DNA of 64,000 nt. Origin: Atherinomorus stipes. Lineage: Eukaryota > Chordata > Actinopteri > Atheriniformes > Atherinidae. The stretch lies in the NCBI GenBank assembly GCA_023101725.1, contig JALJCO010009074.1:186001-250000 (forward strand). Reading direction: 5' to 3'. Below the pieces are notes generated by a model. It was given only the letters and a program-made list of their open reading frames with translations. It made no database searches and was not told the DNA's origin. Each line of letters begins with the position of its first letter. Within the stretch, counting starts at the first letter, position 1. Below, piece after piece: positions 1-12,269 of this stretch. Both the position numbers and the translations under genes were made by a program.

Positions 1-503
1 AACACTTAGAGCGAAACTTGTTTAGGAAGGGGGTATTGCTCAGTGGTACACTGAAAAAAAGATATTTTGGATCAACTAAAAAAAAAATTACTGTAATTTG
101 TTAGACCTAAATTTAATAGTTTTCTTAAATTGAATTTATGATGTGGTTGAAACCATATTTTTGATTTATTGGAAATAAGATTATTCTTTTTTTTTATTAC
201 CTTAAGACAAAGAAAAAAATTGCATTCATACAAAGTAAAATTATAATTCAGGACTAAGACCGTTAATTTTTTTTATCCTTTCTTTCAACTTAATAATTTT
301 TCATTTTGCAATAAACTTATTGAAATGCTGTAAATTTGTTAAATGCACTTTTTTCTCAAGTAAAATTTCTGATTCAATACAAAGAAAAATTTTAATTATA
401 CCTTAAACAGATACCATGTATAGAGCATTTAGCTGCAGACCCAGTGGACCCCATCTGGGTGCCCCCTTCATTCCTATGTGGTGGAGGAACTTTTTAAATT
501 TCT
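1..503. other. AT-rich sequence, nothing recognised
   Basis: A/T-rich with short homopolymers. No open frame, repeat border or known motif that I can support. Confidence 0.5.
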
Positions 504-507
504 TTAA

Positions 508-1780
508 AGGGACTAGAGGCAGGAAGTGTGAAAGAATAAACATGCATGTCCAGTTTTTTTAATACTAATGGGTGACGAAGCGCTAAAAACCAAAAAGAGT
601 GAGACCACCTACGTCTCTCTCCGTTGCCTTGAACAGGCTGTGTGCTGCATAATGCGCTGTGATTCGGTGGCCGAATTTCCCGCACAGTCCTGCGGATGTG
701 ATGTCAAATGATCCTGCATATGCGACCCTGAGAGTTTGGATACAGGAAGGAGACGGTCGCCATGGATTTAAACACTGCAAGCGATAGTTATGGATTCTTC
801 TGCCGCCAGCAAACGATCCAAATGAACTGAAAGACTAAAAAGTGGCACTATGAAGACTGATTGATTGATTGATTTACCAAAATAAAGCCAAAACATTACA
901 ATACCAGAAACAAATAGAACATTACAAACCAATAATTTACCAAAAAAGGTAAAGGCTGAAGCCTAGGCTTACTGTATAGTTGCCTACCGTATTCATTGAC
1001 TCAGCAGTCTAACAAAATATCTTCTGTCCATTTCCATAGATACATACAGTATATACACATATACACATTCATATTCAAATATTCTTACAGATTCATACTA
1101 CATATTCTCATGTTTACACAATATAGCTACACGACAGAATAATTTTTTATAATTCTACATTTTAAGGTTCTTTTAAAGTTCACCAAAAAAGCAGATAATT
1201 TGAGTTCATCATTCAGTTCATTCCAGTTTCACACCAATGACAGAAACACATCTAGATTTTACTTTACTTTTTTCTTTAGCGTATTCAAATACGAACAAAC
1301 CTCATAAATTATACTTACTGTCTCTTAACTTAAATAATTTCTGAATGCCAGAAGGAAGACTTTTGTTCATACTGTAGCTTTATACATTACTTCCAATATT
1401 CTGATATATACAATGTCTTTACATTTTAAAGTATTGCTTTCACTAAAAAGTTTATTAGTATGTTCACGATATCCCACTTTATTAATAAGTTTAATAGCTT
1501 TTTTTGTAACTTAACTAAAGTCTCAATACTTGTTTTATTTGCATTTCCCCAAATTTCTGAACAATATGACAAATAGGGCACAACTAAGGCATATAATATA
1601 CAAACCTTTTACATTTATTAAATGTATAAAAGGAAGAGAAAAAGACTATCAGCGTAGTAAACAACATTATAGCTTCAGTTTGTGCGCGCTCCCGTGTCGG
1701 CTTGGCTCGTGGCTGCAGTTACCCGCAGCACCGGTCGCGGCACTCCTGAGTCTCATTTCTTAATCTTGCCTCTAGATCCT
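508..1780 (-). mobile_element. TTAA-flanked non-autonomous DNA element (family K1), split by a LINE
   Basis: TTAA at 504-507 and 1781-1784 flank inverted termini AGGGACTAGAGGCA and (reverse complement of the right end) AGGATCTAGAGGCA. Removing the inner LINE (about 859-1641) leaves about 490 bp that aligns along its length with the copy at 5244-5689. TTAA target sites and AGGG ends fit Kolobok-like (less well piggyBac-like) transposons; this is inference. Strand is set by agreement with the copy near 31.6 kb. Confidence 0.75.
859..1641 (-). mobile_element. 5'-truncated LINE insertion in a TTAA element
   Basis: Read on the minus strand this ends in an AATC repeat at about 859-872, as a LINE 3' tail would. 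Its translation carries decayed reverse-transcriptase C-terminal text, including a C-V-S-V-I-G-V-K-L-W-N-E-L-N-D run. AAGACT at 853-858 and 1642-1647 is a possible short target duplication. The host element is continuous once this piece is removed. Confidence 0.6.
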
Positions 1781-1784
1781 TTAA

Positions 1785-2561
1785 CAATGTGAACAGGGTG
1801 TTATTGGAAACAATCAGGTGGCATGCCATCGCACTGTAACATATGACATACAGTATCAACAATCCAAGGGGTGATGACATAATGTTCTGTCATCAGCCTT
1901 TCAGAGGCCATTGTTACTTTCTAGACTTGAAAGCTTTGCAAAAGCATCACTAAGTAAAGGTTGGCCAGAACTGCATTCTTCCTGATCACTGTTTCTTTTT
2001 CACACTTAAATGTGACTTGAAAGCTACAGAAAGACAGGGACCCATATTTATACACTAATTCTGCTTCTCTTTCTAAGCTCACGTCATCAACTCAGCAAAC
2101 ATATTTTGAGGAAAAAAACTTAAAGGAACTGTTTGAAGTATGACACCGAGACCTATGGAAAACTCTTGAAGTTTTGGCTATGTGAGGATCAGAGGACCAC
2201 GAACAACGAATGGATTGAGTTTGGCTTCAAAAAGAGAAAAAAGAAGAAGAAGGAGAAGAAAGGAGGGAGGAGTATGCACAGCTTCCAACCCAGAAGGGCA
2301 ACCCCCAAGGGGCTACAGATGAGTTGAAAGAAGATTTTTTTCTCTCTTTATTGGAAGGTGGTGGACCCTCCTAAAGCGATGTAAGGGGAATTTCCCTCTG
2401 ATTGAGCAAGCCTCGTCTCAGATCAAAGTGTGCATATGTGTGTGTGTAAGAAGTGCTTTACATGTGATGAAGTCACCAGCACATTTAGATTAAACTAAAA
2501 CAACTGCATGGCAGAGAGATTGAAGTATATGGAATATATGACTGATGAAGTGTAAAGAAGC
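1785..2561. other. Unannotated intergenic sequence
   Basis: No element recognised. A purine-rich patch (AAGAAG repeats) lies near 2229-2275. Confidence 0.4.
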
Positions 2562-2962
2562 TAGAGACGCACTGATTCCATACCCAGGTTTGATATCGGC
2601 TCCGATATTGACTAAATTAAAAATCAATATCATACAAAGCAATACAATTACAGCGATCTAGTTGCTTCAATTCTAAGTTTGCAACACTGGTTGCATCATC
2701 ACTCAGAGCAGAGAAGTATTTATTTATTTTCGCTGCTGATGTAAACTTTATTTATTAATCAATAATTTTAAGTAAATTTATATCTGTGTTAACTTTTTAC
2801 CCTTTTTCAACAAGGCTAAATGTTTATGTCAAGCCTGATCCCTTCACTCACATGGCAAAGTATACGCTTTATTCATTCAACAGTAGTATCGGTATCGGAT
2901 ATCGGCCGATATGCTCAGTACAGGTATTGTATCAGATGAAAAAACTGGACGGTGCATCTCGA
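2562..2962. mobile_element. hAT-like non-autonomous element
   Basis: Left end TAGAGACGCACTGATT and right end (reverse complement) TCGAGATGCACCGTCC form imperfect terminal inverted repeats. The interior has ATCGG/CCGAT-rich text (GGATATCGGCCGATATG) typical of fish hAT MITEs. No clean 8-bp duplication was found. Confidence 0.55.
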
Positions 2963-4230
2963 AGCAGACTTAAATCACATATGAATACTTATTTACTATT
3001 TCCCTGTATTGTGTTGCACTGTACAGTGTCAAATCACATTGAAATATATCACATTATCCTCTACTGAATATTCTGTCACACCATCATATTTCCATCATAG
3101 CACAGTTTAAATGTCGTCCTGTTGCAGCAAGTTAGCCTCTATCACGTTGAGTCTCTATGATACATCGTAATGCATCATATCAGAAAACTGAAGCAGATTC
3201 TGCTGCTGACTGGCCATATAGATGGCCTTTTTTTTTTCCTTAAACTTTCCACCTTGTAGTTTAACAAATAAAGCTGACTGAGCAGCATAAAAGTCTGTCA
3301 AACAAAGAGGCCAATTAAAACATGTAGTGGGAGTTAACACAACATGCAAGAATAACAAAAGCCTAACTATCTCTCTCTGATCCTTTGTAACAACAGTAAA
3401 GTTCAACCTTCACTTCATTACCAGACTCATAAGTCTTCACACCAGACTGTCACTCCCACATATCTTTGAAGCAGTTTCACTAAAAACATCATCAGTTTTT
3501 CCTGCGGTGTGTTTTTCGTCATTATGATCCCGTTGCTTTTTATCCCAGCATACATTCATGTTAGATGTTGTCAAAGTTATGCTAGTGCTGCGTGTTATCT
3601 CTTTTGGTATGTCCAGTTGTTACTGGTGTTGTCCTTGTAGGTGTGTTTGCACTGGAGTAGTGGGAGTTGCTGACTTTCTAATGGATGTCAGGTCTCTTTA
3701 CTCTTTCATGTCAGATGTTATGTGACACTAAAGACGGTCAAAAGTCGTAACCTCTCTCTGACAAGCTTATTTGGCTGGAATGGGTGTTAACCTGTCAGCA
3801 GAGGTGTCTTGTCTATCTCAAGAGACGTGCTTAGTTACACTAGTAGTTATAGCAAATGTAGGGGGTAGCCAGCTCTGTAGACCATATCATCTATAGTCAA
3901 ATGGTTTCTGTGAGCTCCCTTGATTTTTCAAAGAAAATGACAAAAGCTGCCTGTCAGTAATATTTCTTCTTTAATTCCGTGAGTCAAAGTGAATTGTCTG
4001 TCTTTTTACACTTTTTTTTTTTAAAAAATCTGGAAATGATTATGGTCTCTCAGTGAATTACCCCTTTGCCAGCCCCACCCTAGAACTGCCGCTGACCAAT
4101 CATACGTTAGCAACTGTAACTAAGGAAAGGAGTTTCTGGCAAACTTCACCTCCATACATGGGGCATGGACAGGATTTTCAAGTCTGATGACAGATATCCA
4201 GAACGTTTGGGTGATGTATTTGAAGCGGAG
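2963..4230. other. Unannotated intergenic sequence
   Basis: No exon-like frame or clear repeat border. Short homopolymers only. Confidence 0.4.
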
Positions 4231-4237
4231 ATAATCT

Positions 4238-4393
4238 GGATAAACGGTTTGTTATATGGAGTAAACAGGGGGGGAAAAAAATCTTGATAAACGGTTTGTT
4301 ATATGGACTAAACAGCGTGAAATATTGATAAACGGTTTGTTATATGGACTAAACGGCGTGGAATATGGATTAAATAGCGTGAAAGACCTCACT
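4238..4393. repeat. Short tandem array, about 41-bp unit
   Basis: The phrase GATAAACGGTTTGTTATATG occurs three times (from about 4239, 4286 and 4327), the last two 41 bp apart, each followed by GAxTAAACxGxG. A weaker fourth unit (ATGGATTAAATAGCGTGAAA) closes the array. Confidence 0.85.
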
Positions 4394-4905
4394 CGCAGCT
4401 GCATGGAGGCTGAACACGGAGCTGGACAAACTCTTTATTCCGAGGTAAGACGCTAACGCCACCTAGCACAGTAGTTAGCTACAAGACACCGGCATAATGT
4501 TAAGTAAAATCTTCTGTTTTAACATGGAGTAAGGTAGCTGTGTGTCGCTAGAGGCTAAACAAATACACCAGATAAACACTAGTGAGTCACGCTGGTTGCC
4601 AAACAGAGACAAATGTAACACGGTCCTCTCTGCCAGTTTCTTGGTCCAGTAGCTGCTACCCTGATCAGATCCAGTATCTGCTATTCCGATCAAATCCAAT
4701 GTATTGATCAAACTCATAATGTGGGAACAACATCCTGGTCAAGGGGAAAACATCCGGCAACAGGCTAAAACACGTGAGATACCTAAAACTTGCTGGAGTC
4801 ATACACGACAGTGAGCTTAAAATAAAACAATCTGTTAACTTACTCTGCGATGCAAGAACGTTGTTGTTCCTTTATACGGTTGTTGTGGACATGAATCATC
4901 AAGAC

Positions 4906-4931
4906 GTGGAGTCCACATATGTGGACTCCAC
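4906..4931. repeat. Perfect 26-bp palindrome
   Basis: Each 13-bp arm reads GTGGAGTCCACAT on its own strand, with no loop. The arm itself contains a smaller inverted repeat (GTGGAGTCCAC). No function assigned. Confidence 0.95.
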
Positions 4932-5243
4932 ACTTTTGGCTGTCTGCACCAGAATACTAAATTCTGTGTAGCTGGAACATGTACACAAACATGGCACTGC
5001 TATCTGATGATGTCAGAAGAGAATTTTTTTTAAATCCAGAATACTATTTATATATTCATCATATATTATTACATATCTATGATAAAAAAATATATACATA
5101 CATTACATCAACACTGTAAATTGTAATATTGGTTATAATAGGATATATCTAGCAGATAGAACTTAATTATAACTTAGTTTTTAGTAATACCAATTTTAAA
5201 TAAGTCGTAAGAACTTTGGAGGGCAACATGCTAGATAACTTAA

Positions 5244-5689
5244 AGGGGCTAGCGACAGAACAAACAAACATGCATGTCCATTTTTTTTAATTCTAGTGGG
5301 TGATGAAGCGCTAAATACCAAAAAGAACCCACGTTTCTCTCCGTTGCCTTGAACAGGCTGTGTACTGCAAAATGCGCTGCAATTCGGTGGCCGAGTTTCC
5401 CGCGCTTCCCTGCAGACGTGACGTCAAATGACGCTATCCGCATTTTGATACAGGAACAAGCCGGTCGCAGTACTTACAAACACTGTAAGGGATAGTTATG
5501 GATTCTTCTGCCGTCAGCAAATGATCCAGATCAACTGAAAAACACTAAAAAGTTTAACGACAAAGGAAAAGCTTAGTAAACAAAATGATAGCTTGGCGGC
5601 TTGGCTCGTGGGTGCAGTTACCTGAAGCGGCAGTCGCGGCAGTCACGAGTTTTGTTTCTTAATCTTGCCTCAAGTCCCTTTAATCAGTT
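5244..5689 (-). mobile_element. TTAA-flanked element, K1 family, intact 446-bp copy
   Basis: TTAA at 5240-5243 and 5690-5693. Termini AGGGGCTAGCGAC and, from the right end, AGGGACTTGAGGCAAGA. It shares long segments with 508-1780, such as GTTGCCTTGAACAGGCTGTG. No coding capacity. Confidence 0.75.
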
Positions 5690-5693
5690 TAAT

Positions 5694-6274
5694 TGAAATG
5701 AGTTCTGGGAAATTAGGGATGGTAGGGGAGCAGGTTTCCCATAATGCAGTTTACTTCTTTTAACAATAAATTAGAGATAATTCACAGATGAGGGATTTAT
5801 AAATAATGTTGATAGTGTCATGTGACTGCTCTCAACTTGTTTCTGTATATAACACCTACTATCCAGCAGCTGCTGCACCGCAACAGAGACGTCTGTGATC
5901 TGACATTAATTTTAGCTAAAACCCACCCAGACAAAGTTCTTGCTACATAGTAAGAATAATTTTGAGCTCACCAATCACTTTAAGTAAGATGAACTTGAAA
6001 TCATCATGTGGTGAAAAAAATAAAATGAAGATTGTGTGAAGCATTTCATCTAATTTATGTTAAATTAGTCACATCTAGTTTCTTCAACAACCTCATTCAC
6101 TTACAGCTTAATCAGATTATCAAGTTCAAAAAAGTTCTACAAACTTAAACCATTTTAGTTTATTCTACTTAATCACTCCAATTACTGAATACCTATTTTT
6201 TTTTGAGGCACCAAGTTTGTGTACTTTTTAAAAAGTAAAGCCAACTAGTTAGAATTTACAGCAGAAATCTATAT
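5694..6274. other. AT-rich intergenic sequence
   Basis: Nothing recognised. AT-rich, with no defensible frame. Confidence 0.4.
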
Positions 6275-6720
6275 ACAAGCCAAACTAAGGCTCGTGTCTC
6301 AGCTCAGGAGGTTTTGTACTGCAACAATGACTGTTATGGGAAAGGTATGTCCAGCCAAAGGTCAGGACAGTCTCCGTTGTGCAGTGGTACAAGTTTTTCA
6401 GCAGAGGTGGAAGGAGTTTGTTCCTCCTCAGCATTCTCGGAAAAAAGAGATGCTACTGGGTCTTTTTAACAATGTGGCTCATGTTCACAGACCAGATCGT
6501 CTGAGAAGTGCAGCCCGAGAAACTTGAAGTTTGTAACACGCTCCAGCTCTTCCCCATTGATGCTCAGGCCTGAGTGCAGTGTGGTCCTCCACTTCCACAA
6601 ATCAGTGATGATTTCTTTTCTCTTCTTGGTGCTGAGGTCACTGCACCAGGCTACCAATGGTTGGACTTCCTCCCTGTGATGGTGGAGATGCTCCTGTATC
6701 TGAAGACAACATGGTGAAGC
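6275..6720 (-). mobile_element. Rex1-like LINE relic (reverse transcriptase C-terminal part)
   Basis: The minus-strand frame 6657-6466 reads ...TDLWKWRTTLHSGLSINGEEL and VTNFKFLGLHFSDDL, the conserved region after the YxDD motif in Rex1/L2-type reverse transcriptases (consensus pattern ERVxxFxFLGVxI). After frameshifts the text continues as HIVKKTQ / LLKNLYHCTTE, the following conserved block. Several stops: dead. Confidence 0.72.
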
Positions 6721-8177
6721 ACAGCCACTGAACTACTTGCAGAAATACTGTACAGTCGAACTAACTTGTAATTTTCCAGCAACTGTATTCCCACCTCCAT
6801 TCAAGACGAAAAAGTCTCAGTGAGGCATGACCACAGCTCTTTCCAGCCGAGGTTATTTTCCCATCGTGAGGACAAACAGGATAAAATAAGAGACAAACTC
6901 TGACTCAAGTTTTTAAATTTGGAACAAAGCGTCACAAGTGTCATAGGAAAAGAACTGGATGGTGTGAATGATAAACACACGCTACATGAATAGTGTTAAA
7001 AAGCATGCACACTAGTTGCAAATATAAATGTCACACAGCTCAAAGGAAAGCCACAGCCCTTAACTTGCCATTGCATTGGGGGGGCGGAGAGGGGGGTCTG
7101 ATGGTTTTTCTGTGCAAATTTGCACAGTTGTGGTTTTTGCTAAGAAAAATTGAAGGAGATGTAGAGTAAAGGAAATGCGTCAGCAGAGGAGAGCTACTAG
7201 CATCTCGGGACAAACCCACCCATTCACACACATATGAGAGTAAATTGTGTCTGAATATGGGTGTGTGTGGCCTGCATAGTCGGGGTCCTTATCTTGAAAG
7301 AAAAGTGAGTTATATATGCAGCTCTTTTGTTCATTCACAGTGTGCACGCATCATCTTTGATAAAGGAGAGAAAATAGCTTTTGGAGATAAGTCTGATCTG
7401 CGCAAAGTAAACCCCAATCTTCATTACCTTTGAGAGATCCAAATGTTTGCTCAGCCAACAAGACAAGCCGCGACATTTACTGTCTGTTTCCTGAGCTGCT
7501 GGAAACACAACTGAACATAATCATTTCCAATTTGTTTTCCTTCTCTGTTTTTCCCCTCTCTTTTTCTTCATCTCATCATCAGCCGTGCAGGAACCTGCTG
7601 CCCCAGACGTTTATACCGCATCCGTTTATCTGACTGCCTAAGGACTTGATTTGAGACATGAAATCAAAAAAGTTCAAGCTGAGGCAGGTTGAGTCTCCTC
7701 ATATATTGAACGATCAGACCTCAGAAAAGATGTGATTTGAGTTTTGGCAAAACTTTATAACTGCTTTGCAAGAAATATCAATAAAAAGCTTTTCATACCT
7801 GAAGAGTTTTCTGTATTTGCCCCTGAACTTGACTTTAAGGACTTAGGGATTAATTGGATTTGTAAGACATGACTTGATCTGTGAGCTAAAGGTCCAATAG
7901 GTCTGCTTTAGCTGTCAAATACCTGAACACCTGTCTGGTTTTGTCATTGTTCTGTGCTGTTCTTAAAAGAATACTATGAATGTAGTATGAATATTGTGAA
8001 AAATACTTTACATACATTCCAAATGGTAAATACCTTAATCTTGTGGGCAAATAGCTCTGCATAAATGAGTTATTACTGTAGGAAATATTGCTGCATTTCA
8101 GAACATCTGACTAGACTGTGGCGCCGTTCACCGAAACTGGATGTGATGTTATGAGAAGCTCTACACTGCTGTCAATC
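6721..8177. other. Unannotated intergenic sequence
   Basis: Nothing recognised apart from short open frames without homology that I can name. A pyrimidine-rich patch lies at about 7540-7580. Confidence 0.4.
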
Positions 8178-9106
8178 ACTGCGTTTACATGCAGCCAATA
8201 ACCCTTTCATAACCGGAATATTAGCAATAACCCGGTTGCGGGTTGAAATCCGAATATGCTCATTTTCGGGTTTTTAAAAACCCGAATATTACCCCTGGGT
8301 TACTCCTATTCTAACCAGAATATTTGGTCATGTAAACGCTTATTGGAATATCTCCATTGAAAGAAATATTTAATTATGTTCTGCGCATGTTCTATCTGCA
8401 AGGATTCTTGGTCTTTTGATTAAACTACAGGGAGTATTTTGTACCAGCGATCAGACAGTGCTCTCCACAGCTTGCCAGTTTATCACCATGGCAACATGCA
8501 TCCCGAGAAGAGCTGGTGTGCAAACAGTTACTTCGCGGGGCTCCATCACTCATCTGGCAAAGTTTGATAAAGGCGTGACAGGAAAACTCACTGACGGTTA
8601 ACTTCATCATAACAACCGTTCCCACCAGTCCTGACTACGCACCTTCATCTGTCTGGGGGACTCTGCTGGAAATGGGAAGCGTGGATGTGCACATTTCCAG
8701 CTCCGAGCTGCATTTCCAGCACACATTCTCTCCTTCTATGACCCGTCAAGTAGCTACTGCTGGTGGGTCAGTACCAGCACAGCACCGCAGGAAAAGGACT
8801 GCTGTCGGCTCCGGACTGCAGTCAAGCCAGCCGCCTCTCGTGAATCTACGGTCAAGCCATCCGGCATTATTTTGGCTGTAACTCTGAAACTTGGCTGGCT
8901 TTCCGCAGTGGCACCGGATGGTTTATTATCCCTATCATCATGACGTTTTACGTGCGACGCAGTTTGGGTCGAGATATTCCAATTGATTTCAGTCATCATG
9001 TATACAGGAGTAACTGTCTGCTCACGGATGTAAACGGGTTATTCCTAATCTTTCAGAAACCACAATATTGACCTTAACCCGAATTTTGATGCCAATTAAA
9101 CGTAGT
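8178..9106. mobile_element. Probable non-autonomous DNA transposon (GTTTACATG-type ends)
   Basis: The left end ACTGCGTTTACATGCAGCC is mirrored by the right end, whose reverse complement reads ACTACGTTTAATTGGC. Both ends are followed inward by AATAACCC/CCGAAT-type repeats, with a hairpin CGGGTTTTTAAAAACCCG at about 8266-8283. No transposase frame. No clear target duplication, so superfamily unknown. Confidence 0.5.
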
Positions 9107-10248
9107 CTATATGGATTTTAATGGGTTTATTGCAGTTTTTAAGTTACTTTTCCAGTTTTACAGACGGACAGTAATGACTTAGCCTTCTGTTGTATTGTCA
9201 TTTAATGTTTAAAATCTCATAAGGACGCGTTTGTTTTTGTTTCCAACAGATCTTAAATACATTAGAAGAGGATAAAATAAGTCGCTCTTACCAGTTTAGC
9301 AGTGGTAGCCCTCCTGTACATCTCTGCTGGTAAAGTTCCCCTGTCTGCAGACATTGTTTACTGGAGGTGATGAGACTTTTAACACATGGAACTGTCATCA
9401 TGTCTGCTGAATTAGTCTTCATTCATCAGTGTTTGCTACACAAAGCTGTGATGTCCAGCTGCGAACAGAGACAGCTTCTCCTCGGGTCTTCACGGGTCTT
9501 CTCAGACATCGTAGGACTTTCTGGCTGCTTCCAAAGATGCATCCTTCCCTCCCTCCTCATCTTTATAAATGGGAACTATTTAAAACTCGACTGGAACCAT
9601 GTAAGTTGTTTTCGTCTCGATTTTAAAGGCTAATTATTTGTCGCGTGCTAGCGATTAGCTGCGAGTTAATTGTTAGCTGTGGCTGCCACTGTCACTCCTG
9701 ACTCTGTCTTGCACCGGTACAGGTCTTGGTCCACTCAGTGCAGGTCTAAGCAGCTCTTTAACAGTTGTGGGTCCGCTTGGTGCTGTTCTGGGTCACTCCT
9801 TACAGTTCTCAGTCTGCTCGGTCTGGGTCTCGTGCATGCTGGAGCTGAACCGAGTGAACTGGGCTCTGTGAGAAAGTTCTAATGTCGGGTTCTAACCTGT
9901 AAGGTCTGATGCCCCCATATTCCTCAGTATCATCACACTCCTCTGAACGGGGTGATGATCCCACCACACAAACCAGTTCCACTCTAGCTGTTCTGCAGCA
10001 TCTTTATGTTTTTCACCGCTTGGATTATACATGTAAAACAATGAGCCGACCGCATTCTGCTTCTAGCCGTGAAGTTGTGCCATGAAGAGGATAATTGCTA
10101 ATGGCTAGCAAGCTGGGCCTTTCAAATATCTGATGTTTACGTGGATATAAGACTTCTAACTGCACAGAACTACTTATTTTTGTTTTGTTGTGTGTTTTGT
10201 TGTAATGCAGAATGCAGAATTAGAAGCTAAAGTCGCGTCATCAGCACT
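9107..10248. other. Unannotated intergenic sequence
   Basis: No recognised gene or repeat border. Short open frames (up to about 88 codons near 9367-9633) lack any known domain. Confidence 0.35.
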
Positions 10249-10252
10249 TTAA

Positions 10253-11534
10253 AGTACCCCTGGCATGAAATTTGCATTGTTTGAGGTTTTTGATCGTATA
10301 TTTTAGTATCCCCAGCCTGTCTATGTCCCCTAAGAGGTTAAATTATAGATTTGCATTTCCTTTTTCCCTGGGTGTGTCTGCCTACATGGCGAAGTTAGCA
10401 TTCACAAATGGGCTGATTGGCAGTTCAGTGTATTATACTCCTCAGGCAGCTTGTGACGCCATGACTTCCAGCCAATTACCCCCCTCCCCCGACCTACACT
10501 CTCCAATTCCCTCCCTCCGAGATCTACAACAAGAAACCGACATCATGGCGTCCCGTTCGCATCAGAACTGCGCTGTACCTGGTGTATGAAGGACAACAGC
10601 AATCTTTTTGTCCTCCCCAATGAAAAGCTTGTGGATGATTTCATTTCTGCAGGAATGAGCCGACCGAACTACCAGAAAATCTCCCTGCAGCTCAGTCTCC
10701 TCCTCAGGAGGTTATAACGGCTTCCAGCCACCATGAAGAAACACGAAGTTTCTAATAAACGTTTCTTATCATGTTCGTGTCTTTTATCTCTGAGGGAAAC
10801 TGATGTTTGTGATGATTCCAGTTTATAATTCTTCCCGTTGTGCTCAAGTGTTCGGCTGCGTACATAGGCAATCGGGCCTTCATCATGATCATCATCACTG
10901 TTTCTGTACCGCTCCGGTCAGACGAAGACAGATCTAACGTGCAGGACTAGTGTAATATATCTTTAGTATTAACTATTAACTGAATTCGGGTCATGGATGA
11001 AGTAAATAATTCAGGGAAACTTGTTGCTGGAATATGATGCTGTTTTCTTCTTAAACACTATTCATACTCACGCATCAGCGTTTGTTTCATGACCGCTGTA
11101 CGTCCTTTATAGATCCACAGAGGCTCAATACAAACTTCTTTAAGCCTGATGTGCAGCCGTGTTCAACAGAACACAGCAACTCTATTTTTTTTGTTTGTTT
11201 GTTTTACTCCAACATGAGTGTGTGGAGAGGCGCTTGTCAGCAGGTTCCCACTGAGTGTATGGGCGGATGTCTCCAGGTATCTTCGTATCACTCTGCCTCC
11301 TCTCTGCCAGAGCACCATGAAAACAGAAGCACATGTCACAAGCATGCCTTCTGGTCCTGCCCACTGAACCTCGGTCATTGTATACCGGTGCTAACAGTAG
11401 TGCTAACTAGTAACGCCTGCTATTCTATGACAAGGCGGAGTTACGGCGAACGATCCTTTCATACAGTATTCAGGTACTTTGAGTCTGACTAAAAAGGGAC
11501 CAAAAGTCGCTGGGAATTTCATGCCACTGGCACT
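10253..11534 (+). mobile_element. TTAA-flanked DNA element (family K2), 1.28 kb
   Basis: TTAA at 10249-10252 and 11535-11538. Inverted termini: AGTACCCCTGGCATGAAATT at the left, AGTGCCAGTGGCATGAAATT from the right (17 of 20 identical). The interior has no intact transposase, but 10558-10740 carries a short, frameshifted coding-like segment with a THAP-like pattern (see next entry). Confidence 0.75.
10545..10720 (+). pseudogene. Possible decayed THAP-like 5' coding piece in a TTAA element
   Basis: From ATG at 10545 one frame reads MASRSHQNCAVPG and then meets TGA. The next frame continues CMKDNSNLFVLPNEKLVDDF. Together the C-x-V-P-G-C ... L-F-x-L-P order recalls the start of THAP zinc fingers, which occur in P-element and Kolobok transposases. 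The second Cys/His pair is not seen. Weak, pattern-based call. Confidence 0.25.
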
Positions 11535-11538
11535 TTAA

Positions 11539-12265
11539 GCTCTTTAGTGAACATTTTTGAGATATTAAAAGACTTTTTAGACATTTTGTTTAATGGCAGA
11601 AAAAAATCTAGAGTATGTGTATAGTTTTGGCCAGACAGCATGACAACAATCCTTAACCCAATAAAGGAAGAATGGGTTGGAAATGGAAGGCAGGTGAGGA
11701 GGTTCACTAAAGATGAAAAAAGGAAAAGAAATACAGATAGATGGAAACTAAAAAAAAAAGAGCTGACTGCCAGGTAAAAGTATCTCTGGCATGCACCTTC
11801 TCTTAAAGTCTAACCAACACACACCCACACATGCATAACCTAAGCCATTTCTGTGATAAGGTAAAAAGAGCATTAGGTTTCCACTCTCTCCACAAACATT
11901 ATCTGATTTAGAGGACTTCCTGCTTACTCTCCCTCCCTGCTCTGCTCCCTTCATTCTTTGATATTAATACCTCCACAGCATGTGCAGTTTCATCTGTATC
12001 TGTGCCAGAAACTGTATACAGTACACCATATAAAGTCGTTTTATGGGTGTGTGTGTTTGTATTCATTCTGTCTGTCTATTAATGAGTTTGAGCTCTTATT
12101 TCTGTCTTCTGTTACTATACCAAAAACTGATTTAATGAAGCTTTTTAACAAGCCAGACAAGAAGCATTCACATGATCAGTATAGTCTTGCTGACCAGTCT
12201 ACAATAACCTACTGGTTTTAAGTTAAAAAGAAAATTTCATGAGTAAGCTCCAACTCCACTTTATA
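11539..12265. other. Unannotated intergenic sequence
   Basis: Nothing recognised beyond AT-rich sequence. Confidence 0.4.
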
Positions 12266-12269
12266 TACA

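Noticed and set aside
11082..11492. 136-codon plus-strand open frame
   Set aside because: It sits within the K2 element, overlaps other frames and has no recognised motif.
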